From: an uncultured Bacteroidales bacterium
GTDB lineage: Bacteria; Bacteroidota; Bacteroidia; Bacteroidales; Paludibacteraceae
Direction: 5' to 3'
NCBI GenBank assembly: GCA_902774185.1
Contig: CACYHE010000011.1
Coordinates: 1-64,000, forward strand
DNA length: 64,000 nt
The notes under the pieces: model-generated
The model's input: only the letters and a program-made list of their open reading frames with translations
What the model was told of the DNA's origin: nothing
The model's database searches: none
Shown: positions 58,092 through 64,000 of the stretch, one piece after another
Layout of the letters: each line of letters opens with the position of its first letter
How positions within the stretch are numbered: the first letter of the stretch is position 1
Made by a program: the position numbers and the translations under genes

Positions 58092-58774
58092 TTATTCCGG
58101 ATGCTTGGGTAATTTCTGCGATTCTTCTAAGGCTTTTTCTTCTTTGGCTACGCGGCGCTCTACTTTCTTGATATCCTCGGCTGCCGGTAACTCTTCGGGC
58201 CTAATGCCACGCTCTCCCAACATATTCCGCACCGTGCGGTTATTTTGCACATGCTCTGTTGTGATAGATGGTTCTCCATGCAAATCTTTTGCCTCAACAT
58301 TGAAGTTCGTCATTTCGGTAGCCAAGTTCTTTGCGGCAATCGTAACTTGCGGCAAGTGGTCCGCCAAGGCTCCGCTCTTTACGCCCAAACGTTTCTTCAT
58401 CTGCTCCGTCGTAACTCCTCCAAATAACGCTGCGCAAAAGCAATCTCTTCCTTCTTCGGATCACCGTTCTGGGCTATAAGATAGCAGGCATAACGAGTAA
58501 GAAGAATGTCTTCTGTCGCGCGCTGTCCACCTTTACCGATTTCGATCATTTTCGTGACGTCACGAAAATGATCATCAACGCTGATATTCTGCGACTTACA
58601 TGCATCTTTAGCACGATTGATTGCCACGACGAAATTCTCCCAACGCGCATAACCGCACACGCTCTGCAACTCGCGCGCGTACCAAACCTCCATCGTCGAA
58701 CCATCATCAGCCGTTATCTCGTGCATAATGCTATCGAACGTTGATTTGTAAGTCAATATACTTTGACTATCCAT
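58092..58774 (-). pseudogene. dinD: dinD-like gene with an internal out-of-frame deletion
   Basis: Two frames form one DinD (DNA-damage-inducible protein D). From ATG 58774: HEITADDGSTMEVWYARELQ, YARWENFVVAINRAKDAC, GGQRATEDILLTRYACYLIAQNGDP, IAFAQRY. Then the frame shifts, and the other frame continues LFGGVTTEQMKKRLGVKSG, LADHLPQVTIAAKNLATEMT, ITTEHVQNNRTVRNMLGERG, IRPEELPAAEDIKKVERR. About 50-60 residues that join these parts in intact DinD are absent, and the joint at about 58425-58429 is out of frame. The second part could be started at its own ATG 58400. Promoter at 58801-58833. Most likely inactive unless this is an assembly error. Confidence 0.85.
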
Positions 58775-58800
58775 GTTATGAATTATTTTTCATTTCGGCT

Positions 58801-58833
58801 GCAAAGTTACAAATAAAATAGTAATTATGCAAA
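58801..58833 (-). promoter_or_regulatory. promoter of dinD
   Basis: Minus strand TTTGCATAA (58833-58825) and TAACTTTGC (58809-58801), then AGCCG, as before the 53-residue ORF. No SOS-type box recognised. Confidence 0.68.
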
Positions 58834-59026
58834 TATATTTTTGTTTTTGTTGCGTTTTTGGCGCTATTACGCCGACAAATCGTTATTTTGTTTCTCTTCT
58901 CTTGTTTCTTATCTTCATCTTCCTCTCATCCTAGCCTTGACTGTCGGTTGACCGTCGGTTCACCGTCGGCTGACTGCCGGTCATGAAAGTACATTGGCTC
59001 TATCCACTCTCTATTGTGTACGCATA
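58834..59026. other. gene-free spacer with TCGGTTGACCG repeats
   Basis: Holds GACTGTCGGTTGACCGTCGGTTCACCGTCGGCTGACTGCCGG (about 58939-58980, not a coding frame), a 9-11 bp irregular repeat of ACCGTCGGTT. No promoter or ORF. Confidence 0.5.
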
Positions 59027-59065
59027 TAAAAAGCGGTAAACCGTTTAGTGGATTACCGCTTTTTT
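59027..59065. terminator. bidirectional hairpin terminator, copy 2
   Basis: AAGCGGTAA-A-CC, loop GTTTAGT, GG-A-TTACCGCTT with A-run before and T-run after; partner of 56609-56643. Ends the two small ORFs on the minus strand. Confidence 0.88.
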
Positions 59066-59075
59066 GATATCTGTA

Positions 59076-59165
59076 TTAATTAATCAGTTTCTTGAGACTG
59101 AATTTATAAAATTCCGTCAAATCCAAGAACACACCATCATCTATACGTACTTCTAACTCTTTCAT
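59076..59165 (-). CDS. small ORF, 29 residues
   Basis: ATG 59165 overlaps the stop of the 44-residue ORF (ATGA). Reads MKELEVRIDDGVFLDLTEFY then KFSLKKLIN, a charged peptide without signal. A hairpin terminator follows after 11 bases. Together the two frames might be one gene broken by a shift. Confidence 0.4.
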   Translation of the reverse strand: MKELEVRIDDGVFLDLTEFYKFSLKKLIN

Positions 59166-59296
59166 CCATGAAAATGATTATGGATAATACGTTTCAATGT
59201 TGTGTCTAATTCCTCGATAGTATGTAAACTATCCCATTTCTCTTCCGAAATAGTTCCTGCATATTGCATAACCGGTTGTCTTAATGCTGCTTCCAT
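59162..59296 (-). CDS. small ORF, 44 residues
   Basis: ATG 59296, 37 bases after the promoter box. Starts MEAALRQPVMQYAGTISEEK, then WDSLHTIEELDTTLKRII and ends HNHFHG. It has promoter, coupled second ORF and terminator, so it is a compact transcription unit of 300 bases. No family recognised; a small toxin-antitoxin-like pair is conceivable but not supported by motifs. Confidence 0.45.
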   Translation of the reverse strand: MEAALRQPVMQYAGTISEEKWDSLHTIEELDTTLKRIIHNHFHG

Positions 59297-59332
59297 AATT
59301 GTCTGTTTTTGTTGTCCACTACCTTTGACGCT

Positions 59333-59366
59333 GCAAAGGTACTACAAAAAAATGACATACACAAAT
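59333..59366 (-). promoter_or_regulatory. promoter of the two small ORFs
   Basis: TACCTTTGC on the minus strand (59341-59333) with TTTGTG about 20 bases upstream. Confidence 0.6.
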
Positions 59367-59396
59367 AATTTTGCACTATTCTGCAAAATTTCCTTC

Positions 59397-59461
59397 TTTT
59401 TGCGGTAAATCCACTATGTCAAAGATCTTTTTGCCTCGCTTTCAAGCCCTGAGGCGGGCTG
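59397..59461. repeat. 65-bp dispersed repeat, copy 2
   Basis: TTTTTGCGGTAAATCCACTA, TGTCAA, TTGCCTCG, AAGCCCTGAGGCGGGCTG; partner of 57111-57175. Lies between the small-ORF promoter and the orphan start at 59531. Confidence 0.85.
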
Positions 59462-59516
59462 CGTGAAAAAAAGTAACATGAGAATCATGGACGAAAGCCA
59501 TGCATACAAAATCAGA

Positions 59517-59629
59517 ATGTCAGCTTTTTTTCATAATATCTTTATATTCTTACGTACGTATGTGCGCCTATATATATGCACACGATAAATTTGGGCACAA
59601 AGGTACAAAAAAAAATGCACCCGTGCAAA
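59517..59629 (-). promoter_or_regulatory. orphan promoter, leader and start codon
   Basis: Minus strand: TTTGCAC (59629-59623), TACCTTTGTG (59605-59596), a leader with GCGCACATACGTACGT, then TATAAAGATATT ATG AAA AAA AGC TGA (59531-59517). The complete expression start of a surface-type gene leads into four codons and then the 65-bp repeat; the gene body is gone. Confidence 0.5.
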
Positions 59630-59719
59630 TTTATTTACATTTTTTGCGCATTTTGGGGCTTTTTGACCTAATTAAGGTCACTTTTTATCATGAGTATTCT
59701 TTTAAAAAAGAAAAATACA

Positions 59720-59757
59720 TAAAAAAGTACGCCCACGCAAATGCGCAGGCGTACTCC
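59720..59757 (-). terminator. terminator of the phosphohexomutase gene
   Basis: Minus strand AGTACGCC-TGCGCATTTGCGTG-GGCGTACT followed by TTTTTTAT. Confidence 0.85.
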
Positions 59758-59775
59758 ATAATATGTGGGTATGTA

Positions 59776-61557
59776 TTAAAGTCCCAAACTTGCTTTGATA
59801 GCCGGCACTTGGGCATTCGCCTCAGCCGTACAACGCTCGTAGTCCGCACCCGTGAACGGCTTGCCGCTCTTAACCGGAATCTCGAAGTAGAACTTGATCT
59901 TCGGCTCCGTTCCCGAAGGACGTACAGACACCTTCAAACCGCCGTCTGTGAAGTACTGCAGCACGTTCGACGTAGCGTTCAACGGCATCTCAATCGGGCT
60001 CTCTACCCATGCTCCATCCTTGAGGTCATATTGCTTGAGCAGTTTGAAGTCCTTGCGACGGATAACCTGCTGACCTGCAATCTCTTTCGGAGCGTTCTCA
60101 CGATAGTTAACCATCATTGCCTGGATCTCTTCCGCACCGCTCTTACCCGGACGAACGACGTTAATCGTCGTCTCCAGTTGGAAGCCGTACTCCTCGTAGA
60201 TCTTGAGCAGATAATCATACAAGGTCATACCGTTGTCCTTCGCATAAGCAGCGATCTCGCAGATGAGGCAGATCGACGAAGGCGAACATTTGTCGCGTAC
60301 TGCGTCGTACGGCAGGAAGCCGAAACTCTCCTCACCACCGCCGATATATTTGCGTTTGCCTTCCCACATACGGATACGGTTGGCAATCCACTTGAAGCCC
60401 GTATATTCGTCCGTCAAGGTTACGCCTTGTGCGTCCGCAATCTTACGGATGAGTTCGGAGGTAACGATGGTCTTGACGATATACATATCGTCGCGCATCT
60501 TACCCAGACGCTTCATGTTATTGATGATGTAATAGTGGTACATGATATTGGTCTGGTTACCGTTGATGATCACCCACTCGCCCTTGTCGTTGCGGCAAAC
60601 GATAGCGATACGGTCAGCGTCCGGATCGGAAGCAATTACCAGATCGGCACCAAGCTTGGTGCCTAATTTCATACCCAGGGTCATCGCCTCTGCGTTCTCG
60701 GGGTTCGGGGATACAACGGTAGAGAAGTTACCATCGATGACCATCTGCTCGGGCACTACGTGGATATTCTGGAATCCCCAGCTGCGCAAACACATCGGAA
60801 CGATCTGACGACCGGCACCGTGCATAGGCGTATAGACGATATTGAGGTCTTTCTGACGAAGGATCGAATCCTGGTCAATCATGACGTCCTTAACCGCCAT
60901 CATGAAGTCATAATCCATCTCACCGCCGATGATCTCAATCAGGTCCTTGTTAGCCTCCCATTTGACATCCTCCATGCGCACTTTGTTCACCTCTTCGATG
61001 ATACCCTGATCGTGCGGTTGGAGCACTTGCGAACCATCCTCCCAATATGCCTTGTAACCGTTATATTCCTTCGGGTTGTGCGAAGCCGTAACGTTCACAC
61101 CGCCCTGACATTTGAGGTGACGGATAGCGAAGGAAACCTCCGGCGTAGGACGCAGAGATTCAAACAGATAGACCTTGATACCGTTCGCCGAGAAGATGTT
61201 TGCTACGGTCTCTGCAAACAGGCGTCCGTTGTTACGACAATCGTGCCCCACTACGACCGCTACACGACCGTTTTGCACATGGTCAAAACCACCTTCGCGT
61301 TGCACCTTCAGCAGGTAGTTTGCATACCCCTGCGTAGCCTGTGCCACGATGTATTTGTTCATACGGTTGGTACCCACTCCCATGATACCGCGCAAACCGC
61401 CGGTACCGAATTCAAGGGTACGATAGAAAGCATCGATCAGTTCGGTCTTGTCCTCCGCTTCCATCAGCGCTTTCACTTGCGCACGGGTCTCAGCGTCAAA
61501 AGGCTCCTTCGTCCAAACTTCAGCAACCTCCATTACTTTTTTCAATTCTTCGTTCAT
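59776..61557 (-). CDS. phosphoglucomutase/phosphomannomutase
   Basis: 593 residues. Alpha-D-phosphohexomutase: catalytic Ser loop NVTASHNPKEYNGYK, metal loop ASDPDADRIAIV, sugar loop GGEESFGFLPYD, phosphate loop VRPSGTEPKIKFYF. Also FGTGGLRGIMGVGTNRMN at the start. Interconverts sugar 1- and 6-phosphates for glycan synthesis. Long form typical of Bacteroidota and Firmicutes. A 10-bp repeat array (61581-61640) lies between it and hpt. Confidence 0.93.
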   Translation of the reverse strand: MNEELKKVMEVAEVWTKEPFDAETRAQVKALMEAEDKTELIDAFYRTLEFGTGGLRGIMGVGTNRMNKYIVAQATQGYANYLLKVQREGGFDHVQNGRVAVVVGHDCRNNGRLFAETVANIFSANGIKVYLFESLRPTPEVSFAIRHLKCQGGVNVTASHNPKEYNGYKAYWEDGSQVLQPHDQGIIEEVNKVRMEDVKWEANKDLIEIIGGEMDYDFMMAVKDVMIDQDSILRQKDLNIVYTPMHGAGRQIVPMCLRSWGFQNIHVVPEQMVIDGNFSTVVSPNPENAEAMTLGMKLGTKLGADLVIASDPDADRIAIVCRNDKGEWVIINGNQTNIMYHYYIINNMKRLGKMRDDMYIVKTIVTSELIRKIADAQGVTLTDEYTGFKWIANRIRMWEGKRKYIGGGEESFGFLPYDAVRDKCSPSSICLICEIAAYAKDNGMTLYDYLLKIYEEYGFQLETTINVVRPGKSGAEEIQAMMVNYRENAPKEIAGQQVIRRKDFKLLKQYDLKDGAWVESPIEMPLNATSNVLQYFTDGGLKVSVRPSGTEPKIKFYFEIPVKSGKPFTGADYERCTAEANAQVPAIKASLGL

Positions 61558-61580
61558 GGTAATAAAAATTTTAGTTTATA

Positions 61581-61640
61581 ATTGTTTGATATTGTTTGAT
61601 ATTGTTTGATATCGTTTGACGTTGTTTGATGTCGTTTGAG
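61581..61640. repeat. 10-bp tandem repeat, six copies
   Basis: ATTGTTTGAT (three times), ATCGTTTGAC, GTTGTTTGAT, GTCGTTTGAG, exact 10-bp period. The same word family appears in frame within hflX at 62441-62490. Confidence 0.92.
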
Positions 61641-61644
61641 GTAG

Positions 61645-62187
61645 TTATTCTTTTACTTTGTAAATGGCATCAAGATTACGGACAAATCCGTCAAAATCGA
61701 GGCCGTAACCAATGACAAACTCTTCGCTGATTTCGTGACCGATATAGTCCGGTTTGGCGTCGTCATACTCCAGTTTAGCCGGCTTGAAGAGCATCGTTGC
61801 CACACGTACGGAATTGGCTCCCAACCCACGCAGATGGGCCTTCAGCTGATGGATCGTCAGACCCGAATCGACGATATCTTCGATGATGACCACATCACGC
61901 TGATCCACCACCTGCTGCAACGGAACGATGAACTCCAGACGCCCGGTCGATGACATGCCCCAGTACGAACTGACGCGAATGAAAGTGACCTCGCAACGCA
62001 CGTCTTTGAGCGCACGCAGCAAGTCCGCCGCAAACACAAACGCACCGTTCAAGACCACTACAAAAAGCGGTTCCTTGTCCTGATAATCGGCACTAATCTT
62101 GTCCGCTACCTGCTGCACGTCTTTCGCTATCTCAGCAGGCGTTAACCATTCTTCAAAATGATACCCTTGTTCGTCAACTGTCCTCAT
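61645..62187 (-). CDS. hpt: hypoxanthine phosphoribosyltransferase
   Basis: 180 residues from ATG 62187, overlapping the hflX stop by 14 bases. Purine salvage: makes IMP or GMP from base and PRPP. Marks: VVVLNGAFVFAADLLRAL, RVSSYWG, PRPP loop VVIIEDIVDSGLT, and DYIGHEISEEFVIGYGLD (C-terminal loop with Asp). A longer frame from 62250 was rejected because it runs through hflX. Confidence 0.93.
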   Translation of the reverse strand: MRTVDEQGYHFEEWLTPAEIAKDVQQVADKISADYQDKEPLFVVVLNGAFVFAADLLRALKDVRCEVTFIRVSSYWGMSSTGRLEFIVPLQQVVDQRDVVIIEDIVDSGLTIHQLKAHLRGLGANSVRVATMLFKPAKLEYDDAKPDYIGHEISEEFVIGYGLDFDGFVRNLDAIYKVKE

Positions 62188-63475
62188 AGTTCTGAAATAA
62201 GAAATCATTATACGGATAGCGTTTGATGTGAATCGCTTTGATACGGTCATACATCAACGCTCTTAAAGCATCTATATTCTCTTTGTTCTTGGCGGATATG
62301 AAGATACAATCATCCCCCAACCGCGCCATCCATGTCTTCTCCAGGTCCTCCAACGATAAGTTCTCCCGTAACACCGGCGTCAGGTCATCTTCCTCTTTCG
62401 GCACATACGTGAAATTATCGATTTTATTGAAGACGACAATTGTTTGAGGTTGTTTGATGTTGTTTGAGGTCGTTTGACGTTGTTTGATATTGTCACCATT
62501 TAACAACTCATTGATCGTCTGCTCTACCACCTCGTACTGCTCCTCGAAATTGGGGTGACTGATATCCACTACGTGGATAAGAAGGTCCGCTTCACGCACC
62601 TCGTCCAACGTGGACTTGAACGACTCTACCAAGTGGTGGGGTAACTTACGGATGAATCCCACCGTGTCGCTTAACAGGAACGGCAAGTTCTCTATCGTCA
62701 CTTTGCGTACCGTGGTGTCCAGTGTTGCAAAGAGTTTGTTCTCCGCAAACACATCGGACTTTGACAACAGGTTCATCAGCGTACTCTTTCCTACATTCGT
62801 ATAACCCACCAAGGCTACGCGCACCATCTTTCCCCGATGTTGACGCTGCGTCGCCATCTGCTTGTCGATGGTCTTGAGTTGTTCGCGCAGCAAAGCGATA
62901 CGTTGACCGATGACCCGTTTATCGGCTTCTATCTGCGTCTCACCCATACCACGGTTGGTTCCTCCACCGCCTCGCTGTCGGTCCAAGTGACTCCACATAC
63001 GCGTCAAGCGAGGTAACATATACTGCAAATGCGCCATCTCCACCTGCGTCTTCGCATAACTCGTCTGCGCACGTTGGAGGAAAATCTCCAGAATAAGAAT
63101 CGTACGATCTATCACCCGCACGTCCGGCATACCTTTATGGTTCAATGCCTTCTCGATATTTCGTATCTGACGGGGACTTAACTCGTCATCAAAGATGACT
63201 ACGTCTATCGGGCATTGGTCATTGGTGATTGGTGATTGGTGATTTGCTCTCTCGACTATATACTGATCGATCTCTTCCAATTTCCCTTCGCCTACGTAGG
63301 TAGCGGTAACCGGTAAGTTCAAACGTTGCGTGAAACGCTTGACAGGCACAATACCATGGGTATCCGCCAAAAACGCCAACTCGTCCAGATACTCCTTGGT
63401 GCGGTCCTCCGGTTGATTAGGCGTGATCAATCCCACCAAAACGGCATGTTCTATGTATGGTTTAATCTCGATCAT
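62174..63475 (-). CDS. hflX: GTPase HflX with two repeat-encoded insertions
   Basis: 433 residues from ATG 63475 (MIEIKPYIEHAVLVGL). Ribosome-associated GTPase. N-domain: GEGKLEEIDQYI, FDDELSPRQIRNIEKAL, DRTILILEIF; G-domain: VALVGYTNVGKSTLMN, LLSDTVGFIRKLPHHLVESF, HVVDISHPNF, VFNKIDN. Two segments are extra to the family: ANHQSPITNDQCP (before IDVVIFDD), encoded by heptamers at 63217-63244, and NIKQRQTTSNNIKQPQ (before TIVVFNKID), encoded by 10-bp repeats at 62441-62490. Both lie in surface loops, with all GTPase motifs kept, so the protein is probably active. Confidence 0.93.
   Translation of the reverse strand: MIEIKPYIEHAVLVGLITPNQPEDRTKEYLDELAFLADTHGIVPVKRFTQRLNLPVTATYVGEGKLEEIDQYIVERANHQSPITNDQCPIDVVIFDDELSPRQIRNIEKALNHKGMPDVRVIDRTILILEIFLQRAQTSYAKTQVEMAHLQYMLPRLTRMWSHLDRQRGGGGTNRGMGETQIEADKRVIGQRIALLREQLKTIDKQMATQRQHRGKMVRVALVGYTNVGKSTLMNLLSKSDVFAENKLFATLDTTVRKVTIENLPFLLSDTVGFIRKLPHHLVESFKSTLDEVREADLLIHVVDISHPNFEEQYEVVEQTINELLNGDNIKQRQTTSNNIKQPQTIVVFNKIDNFTYVPKEEDDLTPVLRENLSLEDLEKTWMARLGDDCIFISAKNKENIDALRALMYDRIKAIHIKRYPYNDFLFQNYEDS
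62441..62490. repeat. 10-bp repeat inside hflX
   Basis: TGTTTGAGGT TGTTTGATGT TGTTTGAGGT CGTTTGACGT TGTTTGATAT, five units, in frame between the G3 and G4 motifs. Same family as 61581-61640. Confidence 0.92.
63217..63244. repeat. heptamer repeat inside hflX
   Basis: GGTCATT GGTGATT GGTGATT GGTGATT in frame in the N-terminal domain. On the other strand the word is AATCACC, as in the array at 34821-34855. Confidence 0.92.
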
Positions 63476-63488
63476 AAACTTTTGCGCT

Positions 63489-63520
63489 GCAAAAGTACAA
63501 AAAAAAAATGACATATGCAA
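63489..63520 (-). promoter_or_regulatory. promoter of hflX-hpt-pgm
   Basis: Minus strand TTTGCATATG (63520-63511) and TACTTTTGC (63497-63489). Confidence 0.66.
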
Positions 63521-63549
63521 AAAAAATCGCCCAAATGAGCGATTTTTTT
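63519..63549. terminator. bidirectional terminator between rpsO and hflX
   Basis: AAAAAAATCGC-CCAAATGA-GCGATTTTTTT. It ends rpsO and lies directly on the -33 side of the hflX promoter. Confidence 0.8.
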
Positions 63550-63554
63550 GCAAA

Positions 63555-63824
63555 TTACTTACGAATACCGAGTTCTTTGATGATAGCACGATAACGCTCG
63601 ATGTCTTTTGCCTTCAGGTAATCCAACATACGACGACGTTTACCTACGAGAGCGGTCAGAGCGCGCTCTGTACCGAAGTCCTTACGGTTCTCTTTCAAGT
63701 GCTCCGTCAAGTGGTTGATACGGAAGGTGAATAAAGCGATTTGGCTCTCTGCGGAACCGGTGTTCTTTGCGTCGTTGCCGTATTTAGCGAACAACCCAGC
63801 TTTCTTCTCAGAAGTTAAATACAT
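63555..63824 (-). CDS. rpsO: ribosomal protein S15
   Basis: 89 residues from ATG 63824 (MYLTSEKKAGLFAKYG), the normal S15 length; further upstream ATG codons come only from repeats. Marks: GSAESQIALFTFRINHLTEH, HLKENRKDFGTERALTALVG, KRRRMLDYLK. Binds 16S rRNA early in 30S assembly and often represses its own mRNA through the leader. Confidence 0.94.
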   Translation of the reverse strand: MYLTSEKKAGLFAKYGNDAKNTGSAESQIALFTFRINHLTEHLKENRKDFGTERALTALVGKRRRMLDYLKAKDIERYRAIIKELGIRK

Positions 63825-63827
63825 GAT

Positions 63828-63893
63828 GTAATTTACGATTTGTTCATTTACCATTTGGTCATTTATTGGACCATTTAGTCATTTGGTAAATGA
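63828..63893. repeat. heptamer-type repeat in the rpsO leader
   Basis: ATTTACG, ATTTGTTC, ATTTACC, ATTTGGTC, ATTTATTGGACC, ATTTAGTC, ATTTGGT: 7-8 bp words ahead of the rpsO start. Confidence 0.72.
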
Positions 63894-64000
63894 GGGTTAT
63901 ACAATCACCACTAAAGTCGAATATGTCATCCCAACTTCGTGGCATTACTGCTTTTCTCATCAAAAAAGCGTGCAAAGGTACTGCTTTTTTATGAATTGAC
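63894..64000 (-). promoter_or_regulatory. rpsO leader and promoter
   Basis: -7 box TACCTTTGC on the minus strand at 63980-63972. A 33-codon frame starts at about 63957 (MRKAVMPRSWDDIFDFSG) and runs into the repeats; it may be a leader peptide or chance. The -33 part is at or past the window edge. Confidence 0.45.

Noticed and set aside
59076-59296. Toxin-antitoxin pair
   Set aside because: Two tiny coupled ORFs with promoter and terminator, but no known toxin or antitoxin motif; a frameshifted single gene is as likely.
57111-59461. 65-bp repeats as integron attC sites
   Set aside because: No GTTRRRY/RYYYAAC core pairs or integrase seen; only small hairpins.
59500-60666. 388-residue plus-strand ORF opposite the phosphohexomutase
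   Set aside because: It is antisense to a gene with all family motifs and its own product shows no recognisable pattern; half lies in AT-rich spacer.
63894-63957. Leader peptide gene before rpsO
   Set aside because: 33 codons running into repeats, no RBS and no conserved pattern; kept only as a note.

Overview
The window looks like a chromosome segment of a Bacteroidales bacterium, probably an uncultured gut-type member. Evidence is the phylum-type promoters (TTTG, about 20 bases, then TANNTTTGC), the near absence of Shine-Dalgarno sites except before rpsU, the rseC-rnfBCDGEA order, DUF4290, DUF3467, DUF6377 and PCMD proteins, BspA-type and Listeria-Bacteroides repeat surface proteins, and an ftsK-lolA-trxB cluster. 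Genus cannot be told from sequence alone.

Layout. 0-4.7 kb: minus-strand operon of secreted proteins that share a beta-sandwich domain. 4.9-6.5 kb: a DUF6377 membrane regulator. 6.5-10.8 kb: trxB, lolA-like, ftsK. 10.9-16.3 kb: rseC-rnfBCDGEA and tRNA-Ala. 16.6-18.9 kb: BspA-like surface protein. 19-26.3 kb (minus): PCMD protein, glycosyltransferase, DUF3467, nucleoside phosphorylase, dipeptidyl-peptidase III and an AroA-glycosyltransferase fusion. 26.4-28.3 kb: aroC and polyprenyl synthase. 28.3-33.2 kb (minus): sufD, sufC, M28 peptidase, prs, DUF4290, secreted nuclease/phosphatase. 33.4-39.1 kb: ssb and a surface-polysaccharide cluster (FemAB/GNAT, GT4, fucosyltransferase-like, flippase, GT2). 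39.1-43.4 kb: TonB-like, recG, tRNA-Leu/rpsU, tcdA. 43.3-54.4 kb (minus): secreted phosphatase, a small tail-anchored protein and a 2961-residue surface protein. 54.5-59.6 kb: AT-rich accessory island with a P-loop/two-membrane-protein operon, decayed DUF1016 and dinD genes, small unrecognised ORFs, duplicated segments and repeated hairpins. 59.8-64 kb (minus): phosphohexomutase, hpt, hflX, rpsO.

Three patterns run through the window. (1) Patches of 7-bp tandem repeats, each of a different sequence, lie between genes and also inside conserved genes in frame (trxB, rnfB, tcdA, hflX, two glycosyltransferases, a phosphatase); 9-, 10- and 11-bp relatives occur too. They resemble the STRR heptamers of cyanobacteria. 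(2) Five secreted proteins end at the same short C-terminal motif. (3) Several conserved proteins are unusually short (RnfB, SufD, DUF4290, AroA, AroC). All statements about protein families are from memory of those families; no search was run.
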